A DNA stretch of 50,507 bases from Mesorhizobium sp. L2C084A000. GTDB lineage: Bacteria; Pseudomonadota; Alphaproteobacteria; Rhizobiales; Rhizobiaceae. The first letter of the stretch is position 1, and every line of letters starts with the position of its first letter. The DNA lies in NCBI RefSeq assembly GCF_000502875.1, contig NZ_AYWX01000022.1, positions 1 to 50,507 of the forward strand. Direction: 5' to 3'. The translations under genes were made by a program, and so were the position numbers. Below, piece by piece: positions 18,125-26,353 of the stretch. The notes under the pieces were generated by a model, which searched no databases, was not told where the DNA came from, and worked only from the letters and a program-made list of their open reading frames with translations.

Positions 18125-20107
18125 ATGCAAAGTGAGGACAGGGGCGCTGCAAATAGAATCTCACTCTTCGGCGGTTTCCGGATTGAAAATGAAACGGCCG
18201 GTCCGCTTCGGCTGACCGGGAAACGAGGGCCGGCAATCATCGCCTATCTGGCCCGGTGTCCGGGCATGGCGGCGACGCGGGAGAGGCTGGCTGACCTCCT
18301 ATGGGGCGACAGTGACGGCGAACATTCGCGCAACAGCCTTCGGCAAGCCCTCAGTGTCCTGCGCCAGGATCTGGCGCGAGAAGGGGTGGATCTCATCCAT
18401 TCCAGCGGTGAGCTGATCGCCCTGAGGCCAGAGGCCTTTCAAATCGACGTGGAGAAGTTCGAAACGGGTCTCTCGGCCCGTTCCGCTCAGGACCTCGCGA
18501 AGGCCTTGGCGAACTACACCGGGCCCTTCCTCGACGGGCCTTATCTGGGAAGCAATGCGTTCGATGACTGGATCACATCGGAACGCGACAGGCTGCTTAG
18601 CCGTGCGCTTGAGTCCTTCGAAAAGCTGGCCCGTCTCGTCGACCCCGATGCAGGGCTGATCCTAGCCGATCGTATTTTGGCCATGGAACCGACACGGGAA
18701 GAATCCTATCGGCTCAAGATGGAATTGCTCCTTGCATGTGGCCAACGCGACAGGGCAATCAGGACATACGAAGCTTGCAGAAGCATGCTGAAGAAGGAGT
18801 TCGGCGTCGAAGCAGGCCCTGAAACGCGGGCGCTTTGGCAATCTCTGTTGCTTGCCGCCGACGACGCCTCAAATGTGCAGTCGACAAGTGGTGTTCCGGC
18901 CAGCCAGCGCCTTGGGCGCCCGTCCATCAGCGTTGCCGACTTCGTCAATCTGACCGGAAAGCAAGGCGACGACTTTTTCGCCAAGGGACTTGTCCAGGAC
19001 ATCACGACGGCCCTCTCCGAAGTGGCCGACTATGTCGTGCTCGCCGCGCTTCCGCCCGAGAAGAGCGGCCCGGGCGAAGAAGCCAAGACGCCAGGGATAC
19101 TCCGGGCGCGATATATGCTCAGCGGCAGCGTCCAGAGATCCGGCAATGGGTTGAGGGTGAATATCCAGCTCGTCGACGCCGCCGGCGGCCACCACGTCTG
19201 GGCCCAGAAATTCGACGGCCACTCCGAAAACGCGCTCGAATTCCAGGACAGGATCGCACAGTCTGTTGTTCTTGCCGTGATCCTCGAACTTCAACTGACC
19301 AACTGGAAGGTTCGAGACAAAAGCCCGCCGGGTACCCCTGAAGTGCGCAGGCTGGTCAACGAAGCCCTCATGAAATATTTTGAGATGACTCGGGACTCGC
19401 TTTTGGTGGGGGTAGAGCTTGCCGAGAAGGCTTTCTCGATAGGTCCCGACAACGCCCGTGCAAAGCGGACGCTCTCGATCGTAATATCCATGGGCGTGGC
19501 GTTTGGCGCGCTGCCTCGGGAGCGTGGGGTGATCGAGCGTGCGGTCGAACTCGCGGAAGCCGCGGTGCGGGCGGTACCGGACGATGAAATTGCCCGATGT
19601 ATCTTGTCGTTCGCTCTCGAAAGTTGCGGTCGTATCGACGAGGCGATCGCCGAATGCCGCCACGCGATCAGCCTCAACCCAAGCTACCCGACTGGCCACG
19701 GCGATATTTCGATGCTCTTTGCGTTGCGCGGGCAGGTCGACGAAGCGGTGCGCGAGGCCAACGAAGCAATCCGGCTCGGAACGCACGATGTGATCGACTT
19801 CTGGCGCCACCACGGCCTGGTTGTGGCGCTCTTCGCTGGCGGAGACAACCAGCGGGCGCTCGAAGCCGCCCGCAAAGTGGTCAGGACAAAGCCGGGCTTC
19901 GTTCGCGGTGCCCTTTATTGGGCCGCGACCGCGTCGGCCACCGGGAACAACGAAGAAGCGTCCCGAGCCATCCACCATTGCCTGTCACAACTTCCGCATC
20001 TCAATCTGAGCAATGTCTGCCCTGGCTTTGTGCCGCGCTATGTGAAGGATCATCACCATTCCCGGTTCCTTGAGATGCTGTCGAGGGCTGGCCTTCCCAG
20101 TTCCTAG
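18125..20107 (+). CDS. BTAD-type transcriptional regulator with TPR repeats
   Basis: A 660-residue probable DNA-binding regulator. Residues about 12-95 form an OmpR-like winged helix (ISLFGGFRIEN, LTGKRGPAIIAYLA, RERLADLLWGD, RNSLRQALSVLRQDL). About 100-245 is the bacterial transcriptional activation domain BTAD of SARP-type regulators (FETGLSA, FLDGPYLG, REESYRLKMELLLACGQRDRAIRTYE). About 260-400 resembles the FlgO/adenylate-cyclase-associated domain (SVADFVNLTGKQGDDFFAKGLVQDITTAL). The rest is tetratricopeptide repeats for protein contacts. No nucleotide-cyclase or AAA module is present. It stands alone upstream of dusA, and its targets are not apparent. Similar architectures in rhizobia are often named after adenylate cyclase, although no cyclase domain is seen here. 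Confidence 0.85.
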   Translation: MQSEDRGAANRISLFGGFRIENETAGPLRLTGKRGPAIIAYLARCPGMAATRERLADLLWGDSDGEHSRNSLRQALSVLRQDLAREGVDLIHSSGELIALRPEAFQIDVEKFETGLSARSAQDLAKALANYTGPFLDGPYLGSNAFDDWITSERDRLLSRALESFEKLARLVDPDAGLILADRILAMEPTREESYRLKMELLLACGQRDRAIRTYEACRSMLKKEFGVEAGPETRALWQSLLLAADDASNVQSTSGVPASQRLGRPSISVADFVNLTGKQGDDFFAKGLVQDITTALSEVADYVVLAALPPEKSGPGEEAKTPGILRARYMLSGSVQRSGNGLRVNIQLVDAAGGHHVWAQKFDGHSENALEFQDRIAQSVVLAVILELQLTNWKVRDKSPPGTPEVRRLVNEALMKYFEMTRDSLLVGVELAEKAFSIGPDNARAKRTLSIVISMGVAFGALPRERGVIERAVELAEAAVRAVPDDEIARCILSFALESCGRIDEAIAECRHAISLNPSYPTGHGDISMLFALRGQVDEAVREANEAIRLGTHDVIDFWRHHGLVVALFAGGDNQRALEAARKVVRTKPGFVRGALYWAATASATGNNEEASRAIHHCLSQLPHLNLSNVCPGFVPRYVKDHHHSRFLEMLSRAGLPSS

Positions 20108-20349
20108 CCACATCTTTGGCGCAGACACCATCATACGAAACTGGAGGGTTCCATCCTCCGCCCAGGCATCGAAAGCAGATGACGCGTTGGCAATTCCGGC
20201 CAGGTCGACCTATAAGCTACCCCTGCGATTGAGCTAGTCGCGCCGCACGCCGTCGCGCCAGCCAGTCATCCGCCGAATTTGCGGCTTGGCCTATCATGGC
20301 ACGTGATAGAGTTCATACGATACGATTTAACCTATTGAAGTTACTAAAT

Positions 20350-21348
20350 ATGCAAGAGTATCAAAGGTTTAGGATAGCCATAGCCCCGATGATGGACTGG
20401 ACGGACCGGCATTGCCGGTTCTTCCACCGCCAGTTGACGAGCCATGCACTGCTTTACACCGAGATGGTGGTGGCCGACGCGGTCATTCACGGCGCGCGCG
20501 AGCGGCTGCTCGGCTTCGATGCGACGGAACATCCGGTCGCGCTGCAGCTCGGCGGCTCTGATCGTGAAAAGCTCGCCGAGGCTGCCCGCATCGGCGAGGC
20601 TTTTGGCTATGACGAGATCAACCTCAATGTCGGCTGTCCGTCGGACCGCGTTCAGTCGGGCACGTTCGGCGCCTGCCTGATGAAGGTGCCGGACCTCGTC
20701 GCCGGCTGCGTCGCAGCGATGAAGGCGGCGGTGACAATTCCCGTCACCGTCAAATGCCGCATCGGCGTCGACGAGCAGGACCCGGAACCAGCCCTCGATG
20801 CGCTGGCGGATGGGGTTTTCGATGCCGGCGCCGACGCGTTGTGGGTGCATGCACGCAAGGCGTGGCTGGAAGGGCTGAGTCCCAAGGAAAACCGAGACAT
20901 CCCGCCGCTCGATTACAGCAGAGTCTATCGACTGAAGGCAAAAAAGAACAACAAATTCATAGGCATAAATGGTGGAATTCAGTCGATTGAAGAGGCCCAG
21001 GCGCATCTCGGTCACGTCGACGGCGCCATGCTTGGCCGCGCCGCCTACCACACGCCCGGCATTCTGGCCGGCGTCGATGCCGCTTTCTACGGCGTCCAGT
21101 CCGAGCCGTTCGATTTTGCCGCGCTGATCGATACCATGGCGGACTATGCGGCACGCCATATCGAGCAGGGTGGCCGGCTTGGCCATGTCACCCGCCATAT
21201 GGTCGGACTGTTCCATGGCCTGCCCGGTGCGCGCCGCTACCGGCAGATCCTGTCCACCGACGCGACAAAACCCGGCGCCGGCCCGGACGTGCTGAAGACG
21301 GCTTTCGCGGCCGTCGAGTTCGGTGGAGCAGCAGCCGAAGCGGCTTGA
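20350..21348 (+). CDS. dusA: tRNA-dihydrouridine(20/20a) synthase
   Basis: An FMN enzyme that reduces uridine 20/20a in the D-loop of tRNAs. The 332-residue product has the DusA start AIAPMMDWTDRHCRFFHRQL, the LQLGG and NLNVGCPSDRVQSG motifs, the catalytic Cys109 in FGACLMK, KCRIGVD, and GINGGI with GAMLGRAAY. The start at ATG 20350 gives the family length; an ATG at 20296 adds 18 residues without homology. The first 30 or so bases of coding sequence and about 60 bases upstream are strikingly AT-rich, and the change to normal composition falls at the ATGATGGACTGGAC motif (about 20388) used as an attachment site by dusA-specific integrases. A second AT-rich patch lies at 20931-20990. The reading frame is intact. 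Confidence 0.94.
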   Translation: MQEYQRFRIAIAPMMDWTDRHCRFFHRQLTSHALLYTEMVVADAVIHGARERLLGFDATEHPVALQLGGSDREKLAEAARIGEAFGYDEINLNVGCPSDRVQSGTFGACLMKVPDLVAGCVAAMKAAVTIPVTVKCRIGVDEQDPEPALDALADGVFDAGADALWVHARKAWLEGLSPKENRDIPPLDYSRVYRLKAKKNNKFIGINGGIQSIEEAQAHLGHVDGAMLGRAAYHTPGILAGVDAAFYGVQSEPFDFAALIDTMADYAARHIEQGGRLGHVTRHMVGLFHGLPGARRYRQILSTDATKPGAGPDVLKTAFAAVEFGGAAAEAA

Positions 21349-21358
21349 GTTTTGGGGA

Positions 21359-22063
21359 TCAATCCCTGAGGATCATGCGGTCGCCGCGCACGTCAAAACC
21401 CGACAATGAACCGATGAAGTTCATGCCGAGCAGGCTCTGGCTGAGCATGCCGGGTGCGGCGATCATCACCGACATATCCCTGCGCATGATGCCGCCGATC
21501 GCAATCTGATCGGTTTTCACGGCCGCGGCGCGTGCCATGCCGTTAGCGGTCGAAACCGGTATGGTGTAGTTGAGCGCGGCCGGATTGAATCCGGCGGCCT
21601 GCGCATCCTGTGACGTCAGCACGGTGCTGGTTGCACCCGTATCCACCACGGCCCGGACCGGGTTGCCGTTGACCAGGATGCGCGCTTCGAAATGGCCGTT
21701 GTCGGCCTTGTCGAGCGTCACCGTGGCGTGACCGTCTTCGACGCCGAGCGCAAGCGGGCTGCCGGGAACAAGGCCCGCGGTCACCCGGCTGGCGACATCC
21801 TGCAACTCATAGCGATATTGGTAGCCAGCGATCAGCGCGAGTGCGATCGCCGCCCAGGCGCCGAGGTTGCGGGCCATGGCGCCCAGGGGCCGGCCCGAGC
21901 GAAGCAGGCCGGCGCCGACAAGGGCGCCAAAGGCGCCGAGCCAGATCAGTCGGCTGAAATCGTTGTTCTCGACGCCGAGCGTGCTGCCGGCGGAATCGTT
22001 GAGCATGAGCAGGACTGCTCCCACCCCGATCGCGGCCATCAAGATCCAGAACAACCGGCTCAT
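21359..22063 (-). CDS. TIGR02281-type retropepsin-like aspartic protease
   Basis: A 234-residue membrane-anchored protein. Three hydrophobic helices occupy about residues 1-85, followed by a clan AA aspartic protease domain with the active-site VVDTGATSTVL motif and the family's FLGMNFIG-like segment (LLGMNFIGSL). Retropepsin-like proteins work as dimers, so the membrane part may bring two copies together; the domain should face the periplasm. The ATG at 22063 follows GAGG by about six bases; a GTG at 22069 is also possible. It starts seven bases after the DUF1289 stop and is probably translated from the same message. The substrate is unknown. Confidence 0.88.
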   Translation of the reverse strand: MSRLFWILMAAIGVGAVLLMLNDSAGSTLGVENNDFSRLIWLGAFGALVGAGLLRSGRPLGAMARNLGAWAAIALALIAGYQYRYELQDVASRVTAGLVPGSPLALGVEDGHATVTLDKADNGHFEARILVNGNPVRAVVDTGATSTVLTSQDAQAAGFNPAALNYTIPVSTANGMARAAAVKTDQIAIGGIMRRDMSVMIAAPGMLSQSLLGMNFIGSLSGFDVRGDRMILRD

Positions 22064-22070
22064 CCGCACC

Positions 22071-22325
22071 TCACGATAGCGCGTCGCGTTCGCGCGTCAT
22101 GCGGGTGCGGCGCGTTTCCCGGCGCGGCCGGCGCTCGACCGTTTCCAGCCGGGCCGGCAATTGCGCCATGACGCTGCGGCGCGTTTCCGTCGTCATCCCG
22201 ATCCAGGCGCCGATCTCCTCGCGCGTGCGGCCGCAGCCGAAACAGAAGCCGGTTTTCATGTCGATCGAACAGACCAGGATGCACGGGGATTCGATGGCCG
22301 TCATGACTTTCTCTTGGGCTTCCAT
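22071..22325 (-). CDS. DUF1289 Cys-rich small protein
   Basis: An 84-residue protein with the DUF1289 signature ESPCILVCSIDMKTGFCFGC followed by GRTREEIGAW. The four cysteines suggest a zinc or iron-sulfur site. The ATG at 22325 has AAGGGA upstream; the frame runs 17 codons further without homology. The C-terminal third is very Arg-rich. It is the first gene of a two-gene unit with the retropepsin-like protease and is divergent from cobT. No function is established for the family. Confidence 0.9.
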   Translation of the reverse strand: MEAQEKVMTAIESPCILVCSIDMKTGFCFGCGRTREEIGAWIGMTTETRRSVMAQLPARLETVERRPRRETRRTRMTRERDALS

Positions 22326-22501
22326 CCGGAATCCCTTGTTCCACCTCCACATGGTGCAACGGCAAAGCCAATGCAAGCCCTCGCGATTGCGCCCTTCGGG
22401 GCCGGCTTTGCGTCAAATGCAGGCCCATCATCCCGGAGGTTGTGCCAACCTCGCAAGGCGGCTATGCCGCTCACCAACTCCAGGGAATGATCGACAACAA
22501 G

Positions 22502-23500
22502 ATGACCAGCGCACTGCCTTTCGACGATTTTCGCAACCTGTTGGCCAATCTGCCGACGGCCGACACGGCAGCCGAGACCCGCGTGCGCATGCTGTTTGCC
22601 AAGGCCGACAAACCAGGCAATTCGCTTGGCCGTATCGAGGACATCGCCGCGTGGCTGGCAGCCTGGAGCGGGCGGGCCCCGCCCGCGGTGACAAGACCGC
22701 TGATGGCGGTCTTTGCCGGCAATCACGGCGTCACGCGCCACGGCATTTCGCCACGGCCGGTGGCGGCGACCGCCAATGCGGTCGAGCTTTGCGCCGCCGG
22801 AGGTGCCGCGATCAACCAGATCTGCATCGCCAACGATCTCGGACTGAAGGTCTTCGATCTCGCCCTGCACGTCCCGACCGCCGACATCACCGAGGATGCT
22901 GCGCTCGACGAGCGTGGCTGTGCCGCCACCATGGCCTTCGGCATGGAAGCGATCGCCGGCGGCACCGACCTTTTGTGTCTCGGCGATCTCGGCGTCGGCA
23001 ACTCCACCGTCGCCGCCACCCTGTTTGCGGCGCTGTTCGGGGGCAGGGGCGCCGACTGGGTCGGCGCGGGGTCGGGGGCCGATGCGGCCATGCAGGCACG
23101 CAAGGCCGACGTGGTCGATGCTGCGCTGGCTTTTCATGACGGCCATCTCGGCGACCCGCTCGAGGCGCTGCGCCGGGTCGGCGGCCGTGAATTCGCAGCA
23201 ATCGCCGGCGCCATCCTTGCCGCGCGGATGCAGAAAATCCCGCTGCTGCTCGACGGATTGGCCGCCACGGCAGCCGCAGCGGTACTGCATGGCGTCAATC
23301 CCACCGCGCTCGATCATTGCCTGCTGGCCAGCCTGTCGCCAGAGCCTGCGCATGCACGCGCCGCCCAACGGCTCGGCCTGCGCCCGTTGCTCGATTTGGG
23401 CATCAGCCATGGCGAAGGGGCAGGGGCCGCCCTTGCCGCGGGGCTGGTCAAGGCCGCCGCGCTGACCAGTTCGGGCATGGCTGCGGCAGTACGCGGCTAG
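22502..23500 (+). CDS. cobT: Nicotinate-nucleotide--dimethylbenzimidazole phosphoribosyltransferase
   Basis: Makes alpha-ribazole phosphate from nicotinate mononucleotide and dimethylbenzimidazole, for the lower ligand of cobalamin. The 332-residue form begins MTSALPFDDF; the family pattern is clear in FAGNHGVTRHGISP, CLGDLGVGNSTVAATLFAAL, LLDGLAATAAAA and the C-terminal ISHGEGAGAALA with catalytic Glu305. An ATG at 22487 (five more residues) or a GTG at 22442 are alternative starts. Homologues are near 338 residues, so either of the first two fits. No cobalamin riboswitch box was recognised upstream, and no other cobalamin gene is in the window; some alphaproteobacterial literature calls this gene cobU. 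Confidence 0.95.
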   Translation: MTSALPFDDFRNLLANLPTADTAAETRVRMLFAKADKPGNSLGRIEDIAAWLAAWSGRAPPAVTRPLMAVFAGNHGVTRHGISPRPVAATANAVELCAAGGAAINQICIANDLGLKVFDLALHVPTADITEDAALDERGCAATMAFGMEAIAGGTDLLCLGDLGVGNSTVAATLFAALFGGRGADWVGAGSGADAAMQARKADVVDAALAFHDGHLGDPLEALRRVGGREFAAIAGAILAARMQKIPLLLDGLAATAAAAVLHGVNPTALDHCLLASLSPEPAHARAAQRLGLRPLLDLGISHGEGAGAALAAGLVKAAALTSSGMAAAVRG

Positions 23501-23512
23501 AGTCTTGAGGTA

Positions 23513-24043
23513 TTAGCGCCGGAGATTGGGAATGCGATAGACGACAGCGTTGTATTTTGGGTTGGAGCGGCCGCCGACTATTACGCCTCCAAGGCGTTCC
23601 GCTATTCTTCTGCTGGCCACGTTCCTTTCGGCAACCGGATGTTCGAAGCAGTCCGGTTCAAGTGCCTCGGAGGCCCACTCCGCGACAGCAGCAATTGCCT
23701 CTTGGCCAATGCCGTTTCCTTGAGCGTCTTCCCTGATCCAGATCCCGAGTTCGGGACACACGGTCTTCGCTGCATGAAGGCCGACAAGTCCCAGACAGCG
23801 ATCGTCCGCCAATGCACGCACAACAAAGTGCAAATCCGATCCGTCCTGGATTGGCGTCAGCCAGGATCGCCATACTTTGGCAAAGGCCGCCAGTGATCGA
23901 GGTGGTTCCCACTGCATGAAACGGGTGATGGCGGGAGTGATGGCGAAAAAGAGGTCTTCAGCGTCGTCGGCTGTAAACAGCCTCAAGCGAAGGCGGTCCG
24001 AGTGGATCTCTATGCCAACGACGTGCCAATCACCTTCTGCCAT
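23513..24043 (-). CDS. GNAT family N-acetyltransferase (RimJ/RimL-like)
   Basis: A 176-residue acetyl-CoA-dependent acetyltransferase. The start IEIHSDRLRLRLFTADDAEDLF and the later ELGIWIREDAQGNGIGQEAI (acetyl-CoA loop Q-G-N-G-I-G) are those of the RimJ/RimL type that acetylates protein N-termini or small molecules. The C-terminus has NVASRRIAERLG, the usual N-x-S-x-R-x-x-E helix. The start at ATG 24043 is where homology begins; the frame continues upstream inside the kinase gene. It is 50 bases after the histidine kinase on the same strand and convergent with cobT. The substrate is unknown. Confidence 0.88.
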   Translation of the reverse strand: MAEGDWHVVGIEIHSDRLRLRLFTADDAEDLFFAITPAITRFMQWEPPRSLAAFAKVWRSWLTPIQDGSDLHFVVRALADDRCLGLVGLHAAKTVCPELGIWIREDAQGNGIGQEAIAAVAEWASEALEPDCFEHPVAERNVASRRIAERLGGVIVGGRSNPKYNAVVYRIPNLRR

Positions 24044-24093
24044 CGTGGGGCGCCGTCCTTCTTGCTGGCCATCGACACAGTTCGCCGCGACGC

Positions 24094-25614
24094 TTACCGT
24101 CGTCGAGCCGCCACCGCCGCGGTCGGCAGTGCTGGCAGTTCCTCCATCACCCGGCTCAGTGGGAAGATGGCGATCGCCTCGGTGCCTTCGCGCAGCTTGG
24201 AATGAAGCTCGAACTCGCCGCCATGCATGGCGAGCAGCCCTTGCACGATCGGCAGGCCAAGCCCGGTGCCTTGCTCGGCGCTCTTGATCGCGATCGAGCC
24301 CTGGCCGAAGGCGGAAAGCACGATCGGGATCTCGTCTTCCGGTATGCCCGGACCGTTGTCCTTGATCGAAATGTATTGTCCGCCGCCCGCCGTCCAACCA
24401 ACGCGGACACGGATTTCACCGCCGGTGGCGGTGAACTTGATGGCATTCGACAGAAGGTTGAGCGTGATCTGTCGCACCGCACGCTCATCAGCGAAAAGGC
24501 GCGGCAGTTCGTGCTCGAAATCCTGGACGACCCGGATATCCTTGTTGCGCGCCCTCAACTCCATCATGTGACAGCAGTCCTCGACGATACCAAGCAGCAT
24601 TACCGGTTCTTCGTTGAGTTGGTAGCGGCCGGCCTCGATGCGCGACAGGTCGAGGATCTCGTTGATCAGATCGAGCAGATGCTGGCCGGATTCGTGCACG
24701 TCATGCGCGTAGTCGCGATAGGTGGGATTGCTCATCGGCCCCAGCACCTCGTTCGACATCACCTCGGAAAAACCGAGAATGGCGTTGAGCGGCGTGCGCA
24801 ATTCGTGGCTCATCGAAGCGAGGAACCGCGATTTCGCCAGATTGGCGTCCTCGGCCCGCCGCCGCGCCTCGTCCGACATCGATTTCGCCGTCTCCAGTTC
24901 GGCGATCAGCGCATCCTTTTCGGAGCGGAACGACAACATCATCAGGGACGAGTGGTTGAGATGCCGGGCCACATAGGCGAAGAACGGCAGCGACATGACC
25001 AGCAGCGCGGCCATGATCGCCTCGACCGGCATCCATAGCTTGGCGCCGGCATAAGCGTAGAGCGCCACGGGAACGGCAAAGGTGGCCAACAGTGCCCCGC
25101 GCAGAGACGAGGTCATCACCGCGGTCGCCGCCATGGCGAACAACAGCACCACGGCCTTGACGATGTGGAACGGATCGACCTCGCAGACGCTGCAGCCAAG
25201 CCACACAAACCATGCCCAGCCGAGACCGCACAGGAAATGGCCGATCAGGAATTCTCGTCGTGCTTGCGAAGGGTTGAGCTCGGAAGCTTCCGTGCGCTCG
25301 ATGCGCCGCGCCATGAAGGCAACGATGGTGTAGCAGGTCAGGGTGAACAGCGCCCAGAGCCCGATCTCGTTGCCGATTCCGGCCAGCCGGCCGGCCGCCG
25401 CGATCGCCAGAACAAGAAGCGGGATGGCGATGGCGCCGCTGGTCATCGCGCGGGCATGCAGCTTCAACAGTTCGCGATCGAAATCGGGATTGCCGGCCTG
25501 CTGCGAAAGACGGTCACGCGTCTTGCGCACCGCGCGCGCCACATCGCTGTTGCGATGAGGTTTCCTGCGGTCCACAATGAACTTGTCCGCTGTGTTCGAG
25601 CGTTGCAAGGGCAT
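24094..25614 (-). CDS. Membrane-bound sensor histidine kinase (orphan)
   Basis: A 506-residue sensor kinase. The N-terminal half holds a basic cytoplasmic lead and about six hydrophobic helices between residues 55 and 205, with very short external loops and no PAS or HAMP domain seen. A coiled-coil linker follows, then the HisKA domain with the phospho-acceptor His270 in SHELRTPLNAILGFSE and an ATPase domain with N box NLLSNAIKF, DNGPGIPEDEIP and GTGLGLPIVQG. The sequence resembles the PdhS/DivJ-like kinases of Rhizobiales by its H box. No response regulator is adjacent. The start is ATG 25614; the gene is divergent from the nuclease gene across 75 bases. Confidence 0.93.
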   Translation of the reverse strand: MPLQRSNTADKFIVDRRKPHRNSDVARAVRKTRDRLSQQAGNPDFDRELLKLHARAMTSGAIAIPLLVLAIAAAGRLAGIGNEIGLWALFTLTCYTIVAFMARRIERTEASELNPSQARREFLIGHFLCGLGWAWFVWLGCSVCEVDPFHIVKAVVLLFAMAATAVMTSSLRGALLATFAVPVALYAYAGAKLWMPVEAIMAALLVMSLPFFAYVARHLNHSSLMMLSFRSEKDALIAELETAKSMSDEARRRAEDANLAKSRFLASMSHELRTPLNAILGFSEVMSNEVLGPMSNPTYRDYAHDVHESGQHLLDLINEILDLSRIEAGRYQLNEEPVMLLGIVEDCCHMMELRARNKDIRVVQDFEHELPRLFADERAVRQITLNLLSNAIKFTATGGEIRVRVGWTAGGGQYISIKDNGPGIPEDEIPIVLSAFGQGSIAIKSAEQGTGLGLPIVQGLLAMHGGEFELHSKLREGTEAIAIFPLSRVMEELPALPTAAVAARRR

Positions 25615-25689
25615 CAAAACTTCAATTTATGCGAGCAGCGGTTTCCAAGTGTTAAGCTACGTTCGAATGATTAACCAACCGTTTGCCAT

Positions 25690-26310
25690 ATGAGCCGCTC
25701 GTGGTCGCCAAGACCGCGCCGGCGATACGTTGCGCGCCCCAGAAGCCTGTGGCGCCGGCTGGTGGATTACGGGCTTGCCGTCATCATCCTCGGACTGCTG
25801 ATCCTGCTGGCGGCCCGCCTCGACCGGGTGGAGACACGCAAAACGCAAGGCGTGGCAATCATCAACGACGGCGATTCGATCACGCTTGGCACCGAGCGTA
25901 TCCGCATGCGCGGCATCGATGCTCCGGAATATACGCAGACCTGCCGCAAGAACGGCGCGGACTATTCCTGCGGCACGCTTGCGCGTCAGTCGCTCGTTCG
26001 CCTGATCGCCGGCAAGCCCGTCTCTTGTACCGGCTGGCAGCGTGATCGTTATGGCCGGCTGCTCGGCGACTGCACCGCCGGCGGCAAGAATCTCAACCGC
26101 GCGCAGGTCGAGGCGGGCTGGGCGGTTGCCTATGGTGACTTCGAGAGCGAGGAAGCCATCGCCCGCGCGGGAAAGGCCGGCATCTGGGCGGGAACGTTCG
26201 ATCAGCCGCAAGACTGGCGAGACAGCCATCACGGCGAAGTCGTCGAGAAGAAGCACGGCACGCTGGCGTCGATCGGCGATGCCGTGCGCGAGATTTTTCG
26301 CTTCTGGTGA
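25690..26310 (+). CDS. Membrane-anchored thermonuclease-like (SNase) protein
   Basis: A 206-residue protein with an Arg-rich start, one membrane helix (about residues 27-43) and a staphylococcal-nuclease domain. Family residues include DGDSI, IRMRGIDAPE, YSCGTLARQSL, DRYGRLLGDC and LNRAQVEAGWAVAY. SNase enzymes hydrolyse DNA and RNA using calcium; the Arg/Glu pattern RMRGIDAPE and the later DRYGR support an active enzyme. The membrane helix would place the domain outside the cytoplasm. It lies 43 bases before the GST gene and may be the first gene of a three-gene unit. Confidence 0.88.
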   Translation: MSRSWSPRPRRRYVARPRSLWRRLVDYGLAVIILGLLILLAARLDRVETRKTQGVAIINDGDSITLGTERIRMRGIDAPEYTQTCRKNGADYSCGTLARQSLVRLIAGKPVSCTGWQRDRYGRLLGDCTAGGKNLNRAQVEAGWAVAYGDFESEEAIARAGKAGIWAGTFDQPQDWRDSHHGEVVEKKHGTLASIGDAVREIFRFW

Positions 26311-26353
26311 TGCACATCCTGGAACTGGAACCGAGAACGAACAGGAGGATGGA

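Noticed and set aside
22377..22501. Cobalamin riboswitch upstream of cobT
   Set aside because: No B12-box-like conserved segment was found, and the gap to the divergent gene is too short for a full riboswitch.
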